Shown one piece after another: positions 1-9,900 of a stretch of 64,000 nucleotides of DNA. The stretch's first letter is position 1, and every line of letters begins with the position of its first letter. This DNA is from Bradymonas sediminis (lineage in GTDB: Bacteria; Myxococcota_A; Bradymonadia; Bradymonadales; Bradymonadaceae): NCBI RefSeq assembly GCF_003258315.1, contig NZ_CP030032.1, positions 4,819,501-4,883,500 on the forward strand, in the 5' to 3' direction. The notes under the pieces are model-generated. The model had not been told where the DNA came from. It did no database searches and saw only the letters and a list, made by a program, of their open reading frames with translations. The position numbers and the translations under genes are program-made.

Positions 1-2
1 TC

Positions 3-1058
3 GAGTGGCCCAAGAAGGTCGTCGGCGTGCTTGACCGCAGCCAGATTCACGGCAACGGCCAATACCACGAGGGCTACCGCATGAACGCCTTCGGCATCCC
101 GATGCGCCTGGAGGGCAACGAGAACTCGCGGCTCCCCGGTGACTATCAGGCCGGCGGTGGACGTCTGCACACCAAGACGATGATCCTGGACGCGGGCACC
201 CCGAACGCGCGCGTTATCACCGGCAGCTTCAACTGGTCGTCGTCGGCGACGATCTCCAACGACGAGGTGCTTATGGTGCTTCGCGGCGAGCGCATCACCA
301 ACGCCTATATGGAGGTCTATAACGAGATCTGGGGCATCAGCCGCAGCATCGACGGCGGGCTTTGCTATTATATGGACGACCCCAAACCCGCGTGCTCCAA
401 AGAAGTGGGCCCGGGCGACGTGGTGTTCAGCGAGGTCCAGTGGGACGGTTGGAACGGGCAGCTTGATATCAGCGACCACACCGGCAACTTCCGCCGTGAT
501 GTGAGCAACGATGAGTTTATCGAGCTATATAACCCGACCGATCGGGCCATCAACCTGTCGATGTGGACCATCACCAACGGCTACGACTTCAAGGTCGGGT
601 TCACGCCGGGGACGGTCATCGGGCCGAAGGAATATTTCCTGCTGCTCAACCATAACTCCGCCCCCTATACCGAGGGCGACCCGCAGCGCGGAAACCAGGC
701 GTTTTTGAACCCGGACTTCGTGCTCAATATCGCCAACGACCCGCGCTTCTTGAGCCTGAACCTTAAGAACGCCGAGATGCAGCTCGACCTGCGCGACGCC
801 ACCGGCGAGGTCATCGACCGCGCGGGCGACGGCGGCGTGCCCTTCTACGGCGGGCGTAAGATCGTCGGCGGCAGCGGCAATAATGTGGTGGTGCATAACC
901 TGTCGATGGAGCGCATCATCGGGGCCGACGGCACCATCGGTGACGGCACCAAGGCGAGCTCGTGGAAGGCCTGCTCGCTTCCGCAGGGCGGCGCGAACGT
1001 GGCCGAAGACTACCGCAGCTTCATGATCTCGACCCCGGGCGAGCCCAACAGCCCCTGA
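3..1058 (+). CDS. Phospholipase D-like / lamin-tail domain protein (5' truncated by window)
   Basis: The frame is open from the first complete codon at position 3, before the GTG at 27, so the gene starts outside the window; about 351 residues are visible. Near the start is one HKD motif of the phospholipase D superfamily: HTKTMILD, then GSFNWSSSA, with the catalytic His and Lys and the GSxN turn. This superfamily acts on phosphodiester bonds of phospholipids or nucleic acids, and normally carries two HKD motifs; the first would lie upstream. After it comes a lamin-tail (LTD) region from about residue 140 (VVFSEVQW, then DEFIELYNPTDRAINLSMW), a beta-sandwich typical of secreted bacterial enzymes. 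The combination suggests an exported nuclease or phospholipase. It ends just before a strong terminator. Domain calls are confident; substrate is unknown. Confidence 0.85.
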   Translation, partial: EWPKKVVGVLDRSQIHGNGQYHEGYRMNAFGIPMRLEGNENSRLPGDYQAGGGRLHTKTMILDAGTPNARVITGSFNWSSSATISNDEVLMVLRGERITNAYMEVYNEIWGISRSIDGGLCYYMDDPKPACSKEVGPGDVVFSEVQWDGWNGQLDISDHTGNFRRDVSNDEFIELYNPTDRAINLSMWTITNGYDFKVGFTPGTVIGPKEYFLLLNHNSAPYTEGDPQRGNQAFLNPDFVLNIANDPRFLSLNLKNAEMQLDLRDATGEVIDRAGDGGVPFYGGRKIVGGSGNNVVVHNLSMERIIGADGTIGDGTKASSWKACSLPQGGANVAEDYRSFMISTPGEPNSP

Positions 1059-1090
1059 GTTGAGGCGCCGGTTTGGGCGCTGAAGCGGAA

Positions 1091-1131
1091 AGCCCCGGGA
1101 CACCTCGAAGGAGGTGTCCCGGGGCTTTTTT
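1091..1131 (+). terminator. Rho-independent terminator after the PLD/LTD gene
   Basis: A perfect 16-bp stem (1091-1106 with 1111-1126) closes a GAAG tetraloop and is followed by a run of T. It lies 33 bases after the stop of the plus-strand gene. Confidence 0.9.
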
Positions 1132-1241
1132 GTGGCGATGGGGTTGGCCTAAGGGGGGGGACCCCGAGGCGGGCATATAGAGCATCACGAGGCGCGGGGG
1201 TGGAGCCCGACGCGCGCCGTTATCCCATTGTCGTCGGGGCC

Positions 1242-1314
1242 GCCGAGGCTCGGCCGACAATATGCAGCATCTCGCCGGTTGCCTGCCGAGGCTTAGCCGA
1301 GAATATAGAGCATC
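1242..1314. repeat. Two diverged 30-nt direct repeats in a non-coding stretch
   Basis: Copies at 1242-1271 and 1285-1314 match at 25 of 30 positions. Each starts with a small palindrome around CCGAGGCT and ends in AATAT..AGCATC. The tail ATATAGAGCATCA also occurs at about 1175-1187. The whole 1132-1497 interval between the terminator and the end of murJ shows no convincing gene; the open frames in it are random high-GC frames without ribosome binding sites. Confidence 0.5.
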
Positions 1315-1497
1315 ATAATTTTCGGGGTCTACCCCCGTGCCTGGCGATGGAGCATCGACGTATTTGGGGGTGAACTCGCACCGTCGACGATGCTCGATAT
1401 GGAGCGTGGGCGGCTCGCCCGCATAAAGGCGTACGGCGCGGCGAAATACGAGCTTGTCGGCTGGGCATCGAGTCGCATTTTGGCGCGATGGCCGGCT

Positions 1498-3180
1498 TTA
1501 CGGGGCGGTCTTGCCCCGCGCAAACCGCCGGCGCAGCCGGCCCAGGATGGCGTCGAGCTCCGGCGGGTTCAGCAGGGCGACCATCAGCGCGCCGACCGCG
1601 AAGAACGCGGCGCCCATGGCGATGAGCAGGGCGATATTTTCGACGGGCAGGCGGAAGTCGAGATAGGGCGCGAGCAGGTGGCGCGCGCCCCAGGCGGCGG
1701 CGCCGCACGCCACGCCAAAGAGCGCGCCGCGCAGGATCCCCGCGGCGATCGGCTTGAGCGGCAGCGCGCCGACCCGGACGCGGTACACGCCCAGGGTCGC
1801 CAGGGCGTTGAGGGTGATGCCGATGGTGGTCGAGGCGGCCAGGCCGAGCACGCCGTAGGCGCCGTAGAGCCACCAATAAATGGGCAGCGACACCAGGACC
1901 ACCACCGTGCCGATGACCATCGGGGTGATGGTGTCCTGGCGGGCATAAAACCCGCGGGTGGCCAGGGTCTGGATGGCCCAGGCGGCCAGGCCGGCGGCGA
2001 AGATGACCATCAGGCTGGCGGTCTGCGCGGCGTCGGCGGCGGTGAAGGCGCCGCGTTTAAAGACCAGCCAGATGATGGGCTCGGCGATGACGATGAGCCC
2101 GGCTGAGCCCAGCATCGACAAAAACCCCACGCGTTGCAGGCTGCTGGCGAGCATGGCGCCCATCTCGGTCTCTTTTCCCTGGTGGTAGAGGCGGGTCAGA
2201 AACGGCAGCGCCGCCTGGCCGGCGGCCTGGCCGATCACGGCGAAGAGCACGAGCATCATCTTGCGCGAGTTATTCAGCCAACTGATCGCGCCGTCGGGGG
2301 CCAGGGAGCCGAAATATTTGAGCAGCCACTCGTCCACGGTCACCAGGCTTACGCCGACCATCAGCGGCAGGGCGAGCAGCACAAAGGTGCGAAAATCCTT
2401 GTCGAAGGGGTCGAAGCGGAACTTGAATTTGATCTCTTTTCGGGCCGCCCACACCGGCAAAAGCAGCGGGCCGAGAAGCGCGCCCACGACCACGCCGACC
2501 GCGAACCCCTGAATCCCCAGCCAGGGCTCGAGCAGCAGCCCGCCCAGGATAATGCACACATTATAGACGAGCGGGGCGAGCGCGGCGGGCCAGAAGACCT
2601 CGCGCACAAAGAGGGTCGCCTGGAGCAGGCCGCCCAGATAAAACGCCATCTGCGCCGGCACCACGATGCGCGTCATCTGAATCGCCAGCTCCAATTGGCG
2701 CGGGTCGTTGACGAAGCCGGGGTTCACAAGTGGGATGAGATAGGGCGTAAAGATCTCCAGCGCGATCACAAACGCCACGACCACCACGCCCATGGTCGAG
2801 GCGATGGTCGAGAACATCCGCCAGCCGGCTTCTTCTTCGCCGCGCGAGATATAACTTGAGAAAAGTGGGATGAAAGTCACCGATAGCGTCCCACCGGCGA
2901 GCAGGTAGGACATGAGATCGGGGAGTGTGAAGGCGGCGTAGTAGGCGTCGGTGGCGTAGCTTGCGCCGTGGGTATAGGCGATCACGGCCTCGCGCAAAAA
3001 GCCCAAAATACGGCTTAAAAAGATGCTCGCCGCCAGGATAAGCGCGGCGATGCCCATGCGGCTGCCCACGCTGCGTGCGGGCTTTTCGCCCGGCGCGGGG
3101 GCCTCGGTGGGCGAGGTTTCGGCGTCGTCTGCGGGGGATTCGGGCTTGTTTGTCTGGTTCATACGACGGTTGGGGGTCAT
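1498..3180 (-). CDS. murJ: Lipid II flippase MurJ (MVIN family)
   Basis: A 560-residue polytopic membrane protein of the MurJ/MviN branch of the MOP flippase superfamily, which moves undecaprenyl-linked peptidoglycan precursor across the inner membrane. After a hydrophilic Pro/Glu/Ala-rich tail of about 40 residues comes the family start: GIAALILAASIFLSRILGFL, followed by an REAV segment and the DAYYAAFTLPDLMSYLLAGG stretch. The rest holds about 14 hydrophobic segments, and the length fits the family (about 510-550) plus the tail. The ATG at 3180 has no clear Shine-Dalgarno sequence; an in-frame ATG six codons later is the alternative. It is divergent from the thi genes. No wzx- or O-antigen-type neighbours are seen, so the peptidoglycan role is the likely one. 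Confidence 0.9.
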   Translation of the reverse strand: MTPNRRMNQTNKPESPADDAETSPTEAPAPGEKPARSVGSRMGIAALILAASIFLSRILGFLREAVIAYTHGASYATDAYYAAFTLPDLMSYLLAGGTLSVTFIPLFSSYISRGEEEAGWRMFSTIASTMGVVVVAFVIALEIFTPYLIPLVNPGFVNDPRQLELAIQMTRIVVPAQMAFYLGGLLQATLFVREVFWPAALAPLVYNVCIILGGLLLEPWLGIQGFAVGVVVGALLGPLLLPVWAARKEIKFKFRFDPFDKDFRTFVLLALPLMVGVSLVTVDEWLLKYFGSLAPDGAISWLNNSRKMMLVLFAVIGQAAGQAALPFLTRLYHQGKETEMGAMLASSLQRVGFLSMLGSAGLIVIAEPIIWLVFKRGAFTAADAAQTASLMVIFAAGLAAWAIQTLATRGFYARQDTITPMVIGTVVVLVSLPIYWWLYGAYGVLGLAASTTIGITLNALATLGVYRVRVGALPLKPIAAGILRGALFGVACGAAAWGARHLLAPYLDFRLPVENIALLIAMGAAFFAVGALMVALLNPPELDAILGRLRRRFARGKTAP

Positions 3181-3275
3181 GTTTATCGAGGCAAAAGAAC
3201 AGTCCCATTGCAGACTGACCGCCGGATGGTGCTATGTTATGGATGGGTTGTCACTGTGAAGCGGAGGAAATCACG

Positions 3276-3482
3276 ATGAACCTTATCATAAATGGCGAAA
3301 ATAAGTCTTTTCAGGCGGAGCAACTTACGATCCGGGAGATGCTCGGGCATCTGGATATCACGCAGCGAAAAGGCGTGGCGGTTGCTCTTAATAACGCGGT
3401 TATCCCCCAGAGCCAATGGGAGAAACACGCGGTCGCCGACGGCGACCACGTCGAAGTCATTCGCGCAACTCAAGGTGGGTGA
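3276..3482 (+). CDS. thiS: Sulfur carrier protein ThiS
   Basis: A 68-residue ubiquitin-fold protein that carries sulfur as a C-terminal thiocarboxylate for building the thiazole of thiamine. The body begins MNLIINGENKSFQ and ends in ATQGG, the diglycine tail that is adenylated and thiolated. The start at 3276 is preceded by GGAGG (3263-3267) at good spacing; the frame is open further upstream, but that part does not fit ThiS. thiG starts 10 bases downstream, so the two are surely cotranscribed. No ThiF-type adenylyltransferase, ThiO or ThiH is present in the window, so activation of the tail and the glycine-imine supply must be encoded elsewhere. Confidence 0.93.
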   Translation: MNLIINGENKSFQAEQLTIREMLGHLDITQRKGVAVALNNAVIPQSQWEKHAVADGDHVEVIRATQGG

Positions 3483-3492
3483 GATAGAAATT

Positions 3493-4296
3493 ATGAGCAG
3501 CGAAACACCAAAGAACGACAATAAACTGGTCATCGGGGCGCACGAGTTCGACAGCCGCCTGGTGATCGGGACGGCGGGCTACGCGAATTTTCAGGTGATG
3601 CTGGATTGCGTGCGCGCGAGCCGCGCCGAGATGGTGACGGTGTCCATTCGGCGTATCGACCTGGCGGCGTCCCAGGAGTCGGGGGTGCTCGACCTGTTGG
3701 CCGACGAGTGCACGATTTTGCCCAATACCGCGGGTTGCTTCACCGCGCGCGACGCCGTCTTCACCGCCCAACTCGCCCGGGAGGCGCTGCAGACCAACCT
3801 CATCAAGCTCGAGGTGATCGGCGACGACGAGACGCTGTTGCCCGACGGCGAGGAGCTGCTCAAGGCGGCGCGCCAACTGGTGAGCGAGGGTTTCGATGTC
3901 ATGGCCTATAGCAATGACGACCCGATCCTATGCAGCAAATTACAGGACGCCGGCTGCGCCGCGGTGATGCCGCTTGGCTCGCCGATCGGCAGCGGCATGG
4001 GCATTCAGAACCCCTATAATTTGCGCATTATCCGCGACCTGTTGGAGGTCCCGATGTTCATCGACGCCGGCATCGGCACCGCCTCGGACGCGGCGTTTGC
4101 GATGGAGTTGGGGTGCGACGGGGTGCTGTTGAACACGGCGATTTCGGGGGCGAAGAAGCCGGTGGTGATGGCCGACGCGTTCCGAAAGGCGGTCGAAGCG
4201 GGGCGCTCGGCCTACGTCGCCGGGCGAATCCCGCGGCGCCACTACGCTCAGGCGTCCTCGCCGACCGCGGGCATGGTGCAGTGGAAAGACAGCTAA
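3493..4296 (+). CDS. thiG: Thiazole synthase ThiG
   Basis: A 267-residue TIM-barrel enzyme that condenses 1-deoxy-D-xylulose 5-phosphate, dehydroglycine and the ThiS thiocarboxylate into thiazole phosphate. Family landmarks read directly: SRLVIGTAGY at the N terminus, VSIRRIDL, LPNTAGCFTARDA, LIKLEVIGDDETLLPD (with the lysine that forms the imine with the sugar), VMPLGSPIGSGMG and FIDAGIGTASDAAFAMELGC. The start at 3493 was chosen because the upstream part of the frame overlaps thiS and does not look like ThiG, while MSSETPKN leads into the fold. It follows ThiS by 10 bases and precedes the ThiE/TenI-family gene by 20, forming a compact thiazole operon. Confidence 0.95.
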   Translation: MSSETPKNDNKLVIGAHEFDSRLVIGTAGYANFQVMLDCVRASRAEMVTVSIRRIDLAASQESGVLDLLADECTILPNTAGCFTARDAVFTAQLAREALQTNLIKLEVIGDDETLLPDGEELLKAARQLVSEGFDVMAYSNDDPILCSKLQDAGCAAVMPLGSPIGSGMGIQNPYNLRIIRDLLEVPMFIDAGIGTASDAAFAMELGCDGVLLNTAISGAKKPVVMADAFRKAVEAGRSAYVAGRIPRRHYAQASSPTAGMVQWKDS

Positions 4297-4316
4297 CCCG
4301 GTGAGATAGGAGTGCC

Positions 4317-4937
4317 ATGGAGTATTCGAGGCTCTATCTAATATTCGACATTCCCCAGGCGCAGGCCGACTTGCCTGCGCTTCGCGCCACCTTCGAGGCG
4401 GTGTTGGCGGGCGGCGCGCGCATGATTCAATTGCGCGCCAAACAGTTGAGCGGCGAGGATTTTCGCGAAGTCGCCGAAGAATTAGTGCCGTTGGCCAACA
4501 GCGCGGGGGCGCAGGTTTTTATCAACACCCGCGCGGCGATCGCCCACGAACTGGGCGTCGCCGGCATTCACCGGCCCGCGCGCGGCCCCGCGGTGGCCGA
4601 GCTAAAAGAGGGGGGGCTGCGCGTAGGCGTGTCGACCCACTCGCTGGGCGAGGCGTTGGCCGCCGAAAAAGAAGGCGCCGACTTTGTCACGTTTAGCCCG
4701 ATCTTTGAGAGCGCGTCCAAGCCCGGCTACGGGCCGGCGCTTGGGCTGGAGCGCCTGGGCGATCTCTGCGCGACCCTCTCGATCCCGGTCTACGCGTTGG
4801 CCGGCGTCACGCCCGAGAACGCCCAGGACTGCCGGGAGGTCGGCGCCTTTGGCGTGGCGGTGATGGGTGGTATTTTGAGCGCACAAGACCCCAGTGAAGC
4901 GACGCGGCGGTATTTAGAAATATTGGGCGCGCCCTGA
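4317..4937 (+). CDS. Thiamine phosphate synthase / thiazole tautomerase (ThiE/TenI) family protein
   Basis: A 206-residue TIM-barrel protein of the ThiE/TenI family in the thiS-thiG operon, with TAGGAG before its ATG. ThiE couples thiazole phosphate with the pyrimidine; TenI isomerises the ThiG product to the aromatic thiazole. Visible family landmarks are MIQLRAK, VSTHSLGEA, FSPIFESASKPGYGP and AVMGGILSA. The two aspartates that bind magnesium in ThiE are not visible: the usual N-D-R reads INTR, and the usual H-x-G-Q-x-D segment reads GIHRPARGPA. This pattern resembles TenI, which has an N-G-R there. The segment HSLGEALAAEKEGADFVTF also resembles TenI. An automatic annotation would probably say thiamine phosphate synthase; TenI-like tautomerase is the more careful reading. 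Confidence 0.8.
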   Translation: MEYSRLYLIFDIPQAQADLPALRATFEAVLAGGARMIQLRAKQLSGEDFREVAEELVPLANSAGAQVFINTRAAIAHELGVAGIHRPARGPAVAELKEGGLRVGVSTHSLGEALAAEKEGADFVTFSPIFESASKPGYGPALGLERLGDLCATLSIPVYALAGVTPENAQDCREVGAFGVAVMGGILSAQDPSEATRRYLEILGAP

Positions 4938-4998
4938 CGCGCGGTCGAAGCGCCCGTGCAGGCCTTCGCGCTTTTGCTATTGATGGAGATGTTGCGAA

Positions 4999-5742
4999 GT
5001 GACCCAGCCTGAAAATTCTCGGAGGCGTTCTGTCATTTTAGGGCTCACCGCGGCGATCGCGATGCTTGCGAGCGGTTGTATCCCGATCGCCTGGGTGACG
5101 CCGCCTATTCAGCTTGAGGCGTCGGTGGGCGCGGCCGTGCGCGAGGAGGCGCGGTCAGATGCGCAGGATGTCAGCGCAGCGTTTCCGATGAGCGCGTCGA
5201 TCATGCCGCTGCAGGCGTTCCCTGCGATGGGTGCCCGGTCATTTGACCTGGGTGCGGGCTACCATCTGATGCCGGCGACGAGTCATCGTTTTAACCACGG
5301 GCCGCATATCGACCTCGCGCTATTGCATCCGGTTGATCACCCGGGATTTTTGGATTGGGCGTTTGGCGACGCGACGCGCGCCCGTGTCGGCCTGCGCCTT
5401 CGCGGGCAGGCGTTTTTGGGGGGACATACCGATGCGGTCGGGCATGGAGCCGGGCTGCAAGTTTCCTTCGAGGGCTTCAGTTTTGGCACCGAGGATTTCA
5501 GCGGGTGCACGCTCAACGGGTCCGACGAGCCAGCCGCATATCGTGCCCTTGGCGATGACAGCGCCAATAACGAGGGCGCGTTTTGCGGCAGCGGGTTCAC
5601 CTGGGGCGAAACGGGGTTTGGGCTTTTTGCCGAGACCTCCTACTCGCGAATCGACTTGCGGGACCAGTGGATATTTAGCCTGGGTGTGAAGGGGCGTCTT
5701 CCGGCCACGTTGGGCATCGGGTTTATCGCCACCAATTTCTAG
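4999..5742 (+). CDS. Hypothetical lipoprotein
   Basis: A 247-residue protein starting at GTG 4999, with a TGGAGA-type ribosome binding site just upstream. The N terminus has Arg residues, a hydrophobic stretch and a lipobox (LASGC), so it should be lipid-anchored after signal peptidase II cleavage. The mature part has no family I recognise. Alternating patterns with Gly and aromatic residues, repeated stretches such as RARVGLRLRGQAFLGG, and an ending in F (FIATNF) would be compatible with a beta-rich or barrel-like outer membrane protein. Two cysteines (SGCTL and AFCGSG) could pair. It sits 61 bases after the thiazole operon and 28 before an oxidoreductase, but shares no obvious function with either. 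Confidence 0.65.
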   Translation: MTQPENSRRRSVILGLTAAIAMLASGCIPIAWVTPPIQLEASVGAAVREEARSDAQDVSAAFPMSASIMPLQAFPAMGARSFDLGAGYHLMPATSHRFNHGPHIDLALLHPVDHPGFLDWAFGDATRARVGLRLRGQAFLGGHTDAVGHGAGLQVSFEGFSFGTEDFSGCTLNGSDEPAAYRALGDDSANNEGAFCGSGFTWGETGFGLFAETSYSRIDLRDQWIFSLGVKGRLPATLGIGFIATNF

Positions 5743-5770
5743 CCAGGAATTTAGACAGGGAGCGATCGAG

Positions 5771-6787
5771 ATGAAAATTTATGAGATTCAGGGTGAATTC
5801 GGGCTCGACAATTTTGTGCAATCCGAGCGCCTCGATCCGGTCTGCGGCCCCGGTCAGGTTCGCATCGCGATGAAGGCCGCGGCGCCAAATTTTCGCGATC
5901 TGATGATGATCGAAGGGCAATATAATCCGCGCCAACCGCTGCCGCTGATTCCGTTTTCGGATGGCGCAGGCGAGGTAGTGGAGGTGGGCGCGGGCGTCGA
6001 GAATCTGAAGGTCGGCGCGCGCGTCGTTCCATGCTTTGCCCAGGGTTGGCGCTCGGGCGCGCCGTCGCGCGACAAATTCAAGCGCACGCTGGGCGGGCCG
6101 ATCGACGGGGCGATGGCCGAGTATATGGTGGTCGACGCCGAAGATGCCGTGGAGTTCCCGGATTATCTAAGCTTTGTAGAAGCCGCGACCCTGCCATGCG
6201 CCGCGCTCACTGCCTGGAACGCGCTGGCCGAGACGGGCTCGGTGCGGGCGGGCGACGTGGTGGTCTGTCAGGGGACCGGCGGCGTGTCCATCTTCGGGCT
6301 CCAATTCGCCAAAGCGCTGGGCGCCGAAGTCATCATCACGTCGAGCTCCGACGAGAAGCTCGCCCGGGCGATGGCGCTGGGCGCAAGCCACGGCATCAAT
6401 TATCGCAGCGAGCCGAAATGGGGCAAAGCCGTGCGCGAACTCACGGGCGGGCGCGGCGCGGACCATATTCTGGAGGTCGGCGGCGCCAAGACCCTGGAGC
6501 AATCGATGGCCGCAGTGCGTTACGGCGGCGAGATCAGCGTCATCGGTGTGCTTAGCGGGGCCAGTCAGAACCTGAATATTGTGCCGATTCTGATGCATCA
6601 AATTCGTGTCCAGGGGATCTTCGTGGGGAGCGGGGAGATGCTCGAGAATATGATGCGCGCCATGCGCGCCCACGAGGTTCGCCCACAGGTTGACCGGGTC
6701 TTCGACTTCGACGAGGCGCCGGAGGCGTTGCGGTATTTGAAGGCGGGCAAGCATTTCGGGAAGGTGGTTATTCGGATTGGCGGATAG
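5771..6787 (+). CDS. Zinc-independent MDR-type alcohol dehydrogenase / quinone oxidoreductase
   Basis: A 338-residue medium-chain dehydrogenase/reductase. The N-terminal GroES-like domain has NFRDLMMIEG and IPFSDGAGEVVEVG. The Rossmann half has the nucleotide-binding run GTGGVSIFGLQFAKALGAEV followed by ITSSSDEK, then GADHILEVGG. The structural-zinc cysteine cluster of classic alcohol dehydrogenases is absent, which places it near the NAD(P)-dependent quinone oxidoreductase or enoyl-reductase-like members. It probably reduces a quinone, enone or aldehyde with NAD(P)H; the substrate cannot be read from sequence. A GGGAGCG stretch precedes the ATG. It ends before a bidirectional terminator shared with aceA. 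Confidence 0.88.
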   Translation: MKIYEIQGEFGLDNFVQSERLDPVCGPGQVRIAMKAAAPNFRDLMMIEGQYNPRQPLPLIPFSDGAGEVVEVGAGVENLKVGARVVPCFAQGWRSGAPSRDKFKRTLGGPIDGAMAEYMVVDAEDAVEFPDYLSFVEAATLPCAALTAWNALAETGSVRAGDVVVCQGTGGVSIFGLQFAKALGAEVIITSSSDEKLARAMALGASHGINYRSEPKWGKAVRELTGGRGADHILEVGGAKTLEQSMAAVRYGGEISVIGVLSGASQNLNIVPILMHQIRVQGIFVGSGEMLENMMRAMRAHEVRPQVDRVFDFDEAPEALRYLKAGKHFGKVVIRIGG

Positions 6788-6855
6788 AGCTGAATAGAGC
6801 CGAGTTGTTGCGAACTCACGGACACTCGTGGGCTTTTGAGCGCGTATCATAAAAG

Positions 6856-6892
6856 AATCCCCCGACGGGCAGAGGCCGTCGGGGGATTTTTT
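6856..6892. terminator. Bidirectional terminator between the oxidoreductase and aceA
   Basis: A 13-bp perfect stem (6856-6868 with 6876-6888) and a 7-base loop are followed by seven T on the plus strand. The minus strand also runs into a T-rich stretch, so it can serve both convergent genes. Confidence 0.88.
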
Positions 6893-6925
6893 TCGGCGAT
6901 CGACCGCCATTAATCGAAGTCGACT

Positions 6926-8209
<1,284 letters not shown>

Positions 8210-8286
8210 GAGGTATCTCCTTGCGTCGCTATCGACGACTTAATTTCAGGTATATTCTGACAATTGACGCCATTATCGCCGGCAAT

Positions 8287-9900
8287 TTAGGGCAGCTTCT
8301 CGTAGGCGATCAGGGTTAGAAACTCGACGAATTCATCTTCGAGGCTCAGCTTGTCGAAGAGTACGCGGGCGTTCTCGAAGAGCTGAGCGTCGTAATTTTT
8401 GCCCCATAAGGTGCGGATCTTCTCGAGCTCTTGGGGGACGATTTCGTTATAGAGTTTGGGGGTAATCTCGCGGCCATCATCCAGGCGGGCGGCCGGATGG
8501 TGAATCCATTGCCAGACCTGTGAGCGCGAGATCTCGGCGGTGGCGGCGTCTTCCATCAGGTTGTAGATCGCGGCCGCCCCCTGCCCGGCGAGCCAGGAGG
8601 CGATATATTGGATGCCGACGTTGATGTTGAGGCGCAGGCCCGCCTCGGTGATTTTGCCGCCTTTAATGTCGGTGTTGAGCAGGTCCTCGGCGCTGCAGTC
8701 GACGTCTTCGCGGAGCACTGACTTTTGATGGGGGCGCCCCTCGAGTTTTTTGTCGAAGGGTTTGCGGGCGATGGGCACCAGGTCGGGGTGGGCGATCCAG
8801 GTGCCGTCATAGCCCTGGCTGACCTCGCGCTCTTTATCCTCGGCGACCTTGCGCAGCGCCTTTTCGTTGACGGCTTCGTCGCGTCGGCTCGGGATAAACG
8901 CGGCCATGCCGCCGATCGCGTGGGCGCCGCGTTTATGACAGGTCTGAACGAGCAGTTCGGCATAAGCCTGCATAAAGGGAACACCCATGGTGATCTGGGA
9001 GCGGTCCGGGAGCAGGAACTCCTCGGCGCTTCGAAATTTCTTGATCACGCTGAAGATATAATCCCAGCGCCCGGCGTTGAGCCCGGCGGCGTGTTCGCGG
9101 ATCTCATAGAGGATCTCGTCCATCTCAAAGGCCGCCAGGATCGTTTCGAGGAGGACGGTCGCCTTGATGCTCCCGCGCGGGATTTTCAGGGCGTCCTGTG
9201 CTTGGCAGAAGGCATCGTTCCAAAGACGCGCTTCAAGGTGGCTTTCGAGCTTGGGGAGATAGAAATACGGGCCGCTTCCCTTGGCCAACAGCGCCGAGGC
9301 GTTGTGGAAGAAATAGAGGCCGAAGTCGAAGAGTGAGGCGCTGACTTCGTCGCCGTCGACGGTCATATGCTTTTCGACCAGGTGCCAGCCGCGCGGGCGC
9401 ACTAGCAGGGTCGCGACGCTGTCATTGAGCCGGTAGGTCTTGTCCTTGGTGGGATGTTCAAATTCGATGGTGCCACGCACCGCGTCGCGCAGGTTGCGCT
9501 GGCCGAGCACGTTATTTGACCAGGTGGGGGAGTTGGAGTCCTCGAAGTCGGCCATGAATGTGTCGGCGCCCGAGTTCAGGGCGTTGATGACCATCTTTCG
9601 GTCCACGGGCCCGGTGATCTCGACGTGACGCTTTTGCAGCGCTTGGGGGATGGGGGCGACCTTCCAATCGCCCGCGCGCACGTCAGCGGTGGCGGCGAGA
9701 AAGTCGGGGCGCTCACCGGCCTGGAGCTTCGCGTCGCGTTCGCTGCGCGCCTGGAGCAATTCGAGGCGGCGAGGGTTGAGTTTGCGGTGCAGGTTCGCCA
9801 CAAACTCAAGCGCATCGCGGCTGAGAATATCTGCGTATTCTTCGGTGATCGGTCCGGTTATGTTTATACCTTCGGGCATTTCAATCGCGATATCACTCAT
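8287..9900 (-). CDS. aceB: Malate synthase (A type)
   Basis: A 537-residue malate synthase A that condenses glyoxylate with acetyl-CoA to malate. Landmarks include [20 protein letters not shown], the [13 protein letters not shown] segment with acidic metal ligands, [27 protein letters not shown], and the C-terminal [15 protein letters not shown]. The length and these motifs fit the A form rather than the longer G form. It is the promoter-proximal gene of aceBA, with a 551-base divergent region towards the inositol-lipid operon. The shunt implies growth on acetate or fatty acids, and supplies C4 units for gluconeogenesis. Confidence 0.96.
   Translation of the reverse strand: MSDIAIEMPEGINITGPITEEYADILSRDALEFVANLHRKLNPRRLELLQARSERDAKLQAGERPDFLAATADVRAGDWKVAPIPQALQKRHVEITGPVDRKMVINALNSGADTFMADFEDSNSPTWSNNVLGQRNLRDAVRGTIEFEHPTKDKTYRLNDSVATLLVRPRGWHLVEKHMTVDGDEVSASLFDFGLYFFHNASALLAKGSGPYFYLPKLESHLEARLWNDAFCQAQDALKIPRGSIKATVLLETILAAFEMDEILYEIREHAAGLNAGRWDYIFSVIKKFRSAEEFLLPDRSQITMGVPFMQAYAELLVQTCHKRGAHAIGGMAAFIPSRRDEAVNEKALRKVAEDKEREVSQGYDGTWIAHPDLVPIARKPFDKKLEGRPHQKSVLREDVDCSAEDLLNTDIKGGKITEAGLRLNINVGIQYIASWLAGQGAAAIYNLMEDAATAEISRSQVWQWIHHPAARLDDGREITPKLYNEIVPQELEKIRTLWGKNYDAQLFENARVLFDKLSLEDEFVEFLTLIAYEKLP

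Noticed and set aside
3181-3275. Possible TPP riboswitch upstream of thiS
   Set aside because: The 95-base region between murJ and thiS lacks the CTGAGA and ACCTGATC-type conserved boxes, and is too short for a complete aptamer.
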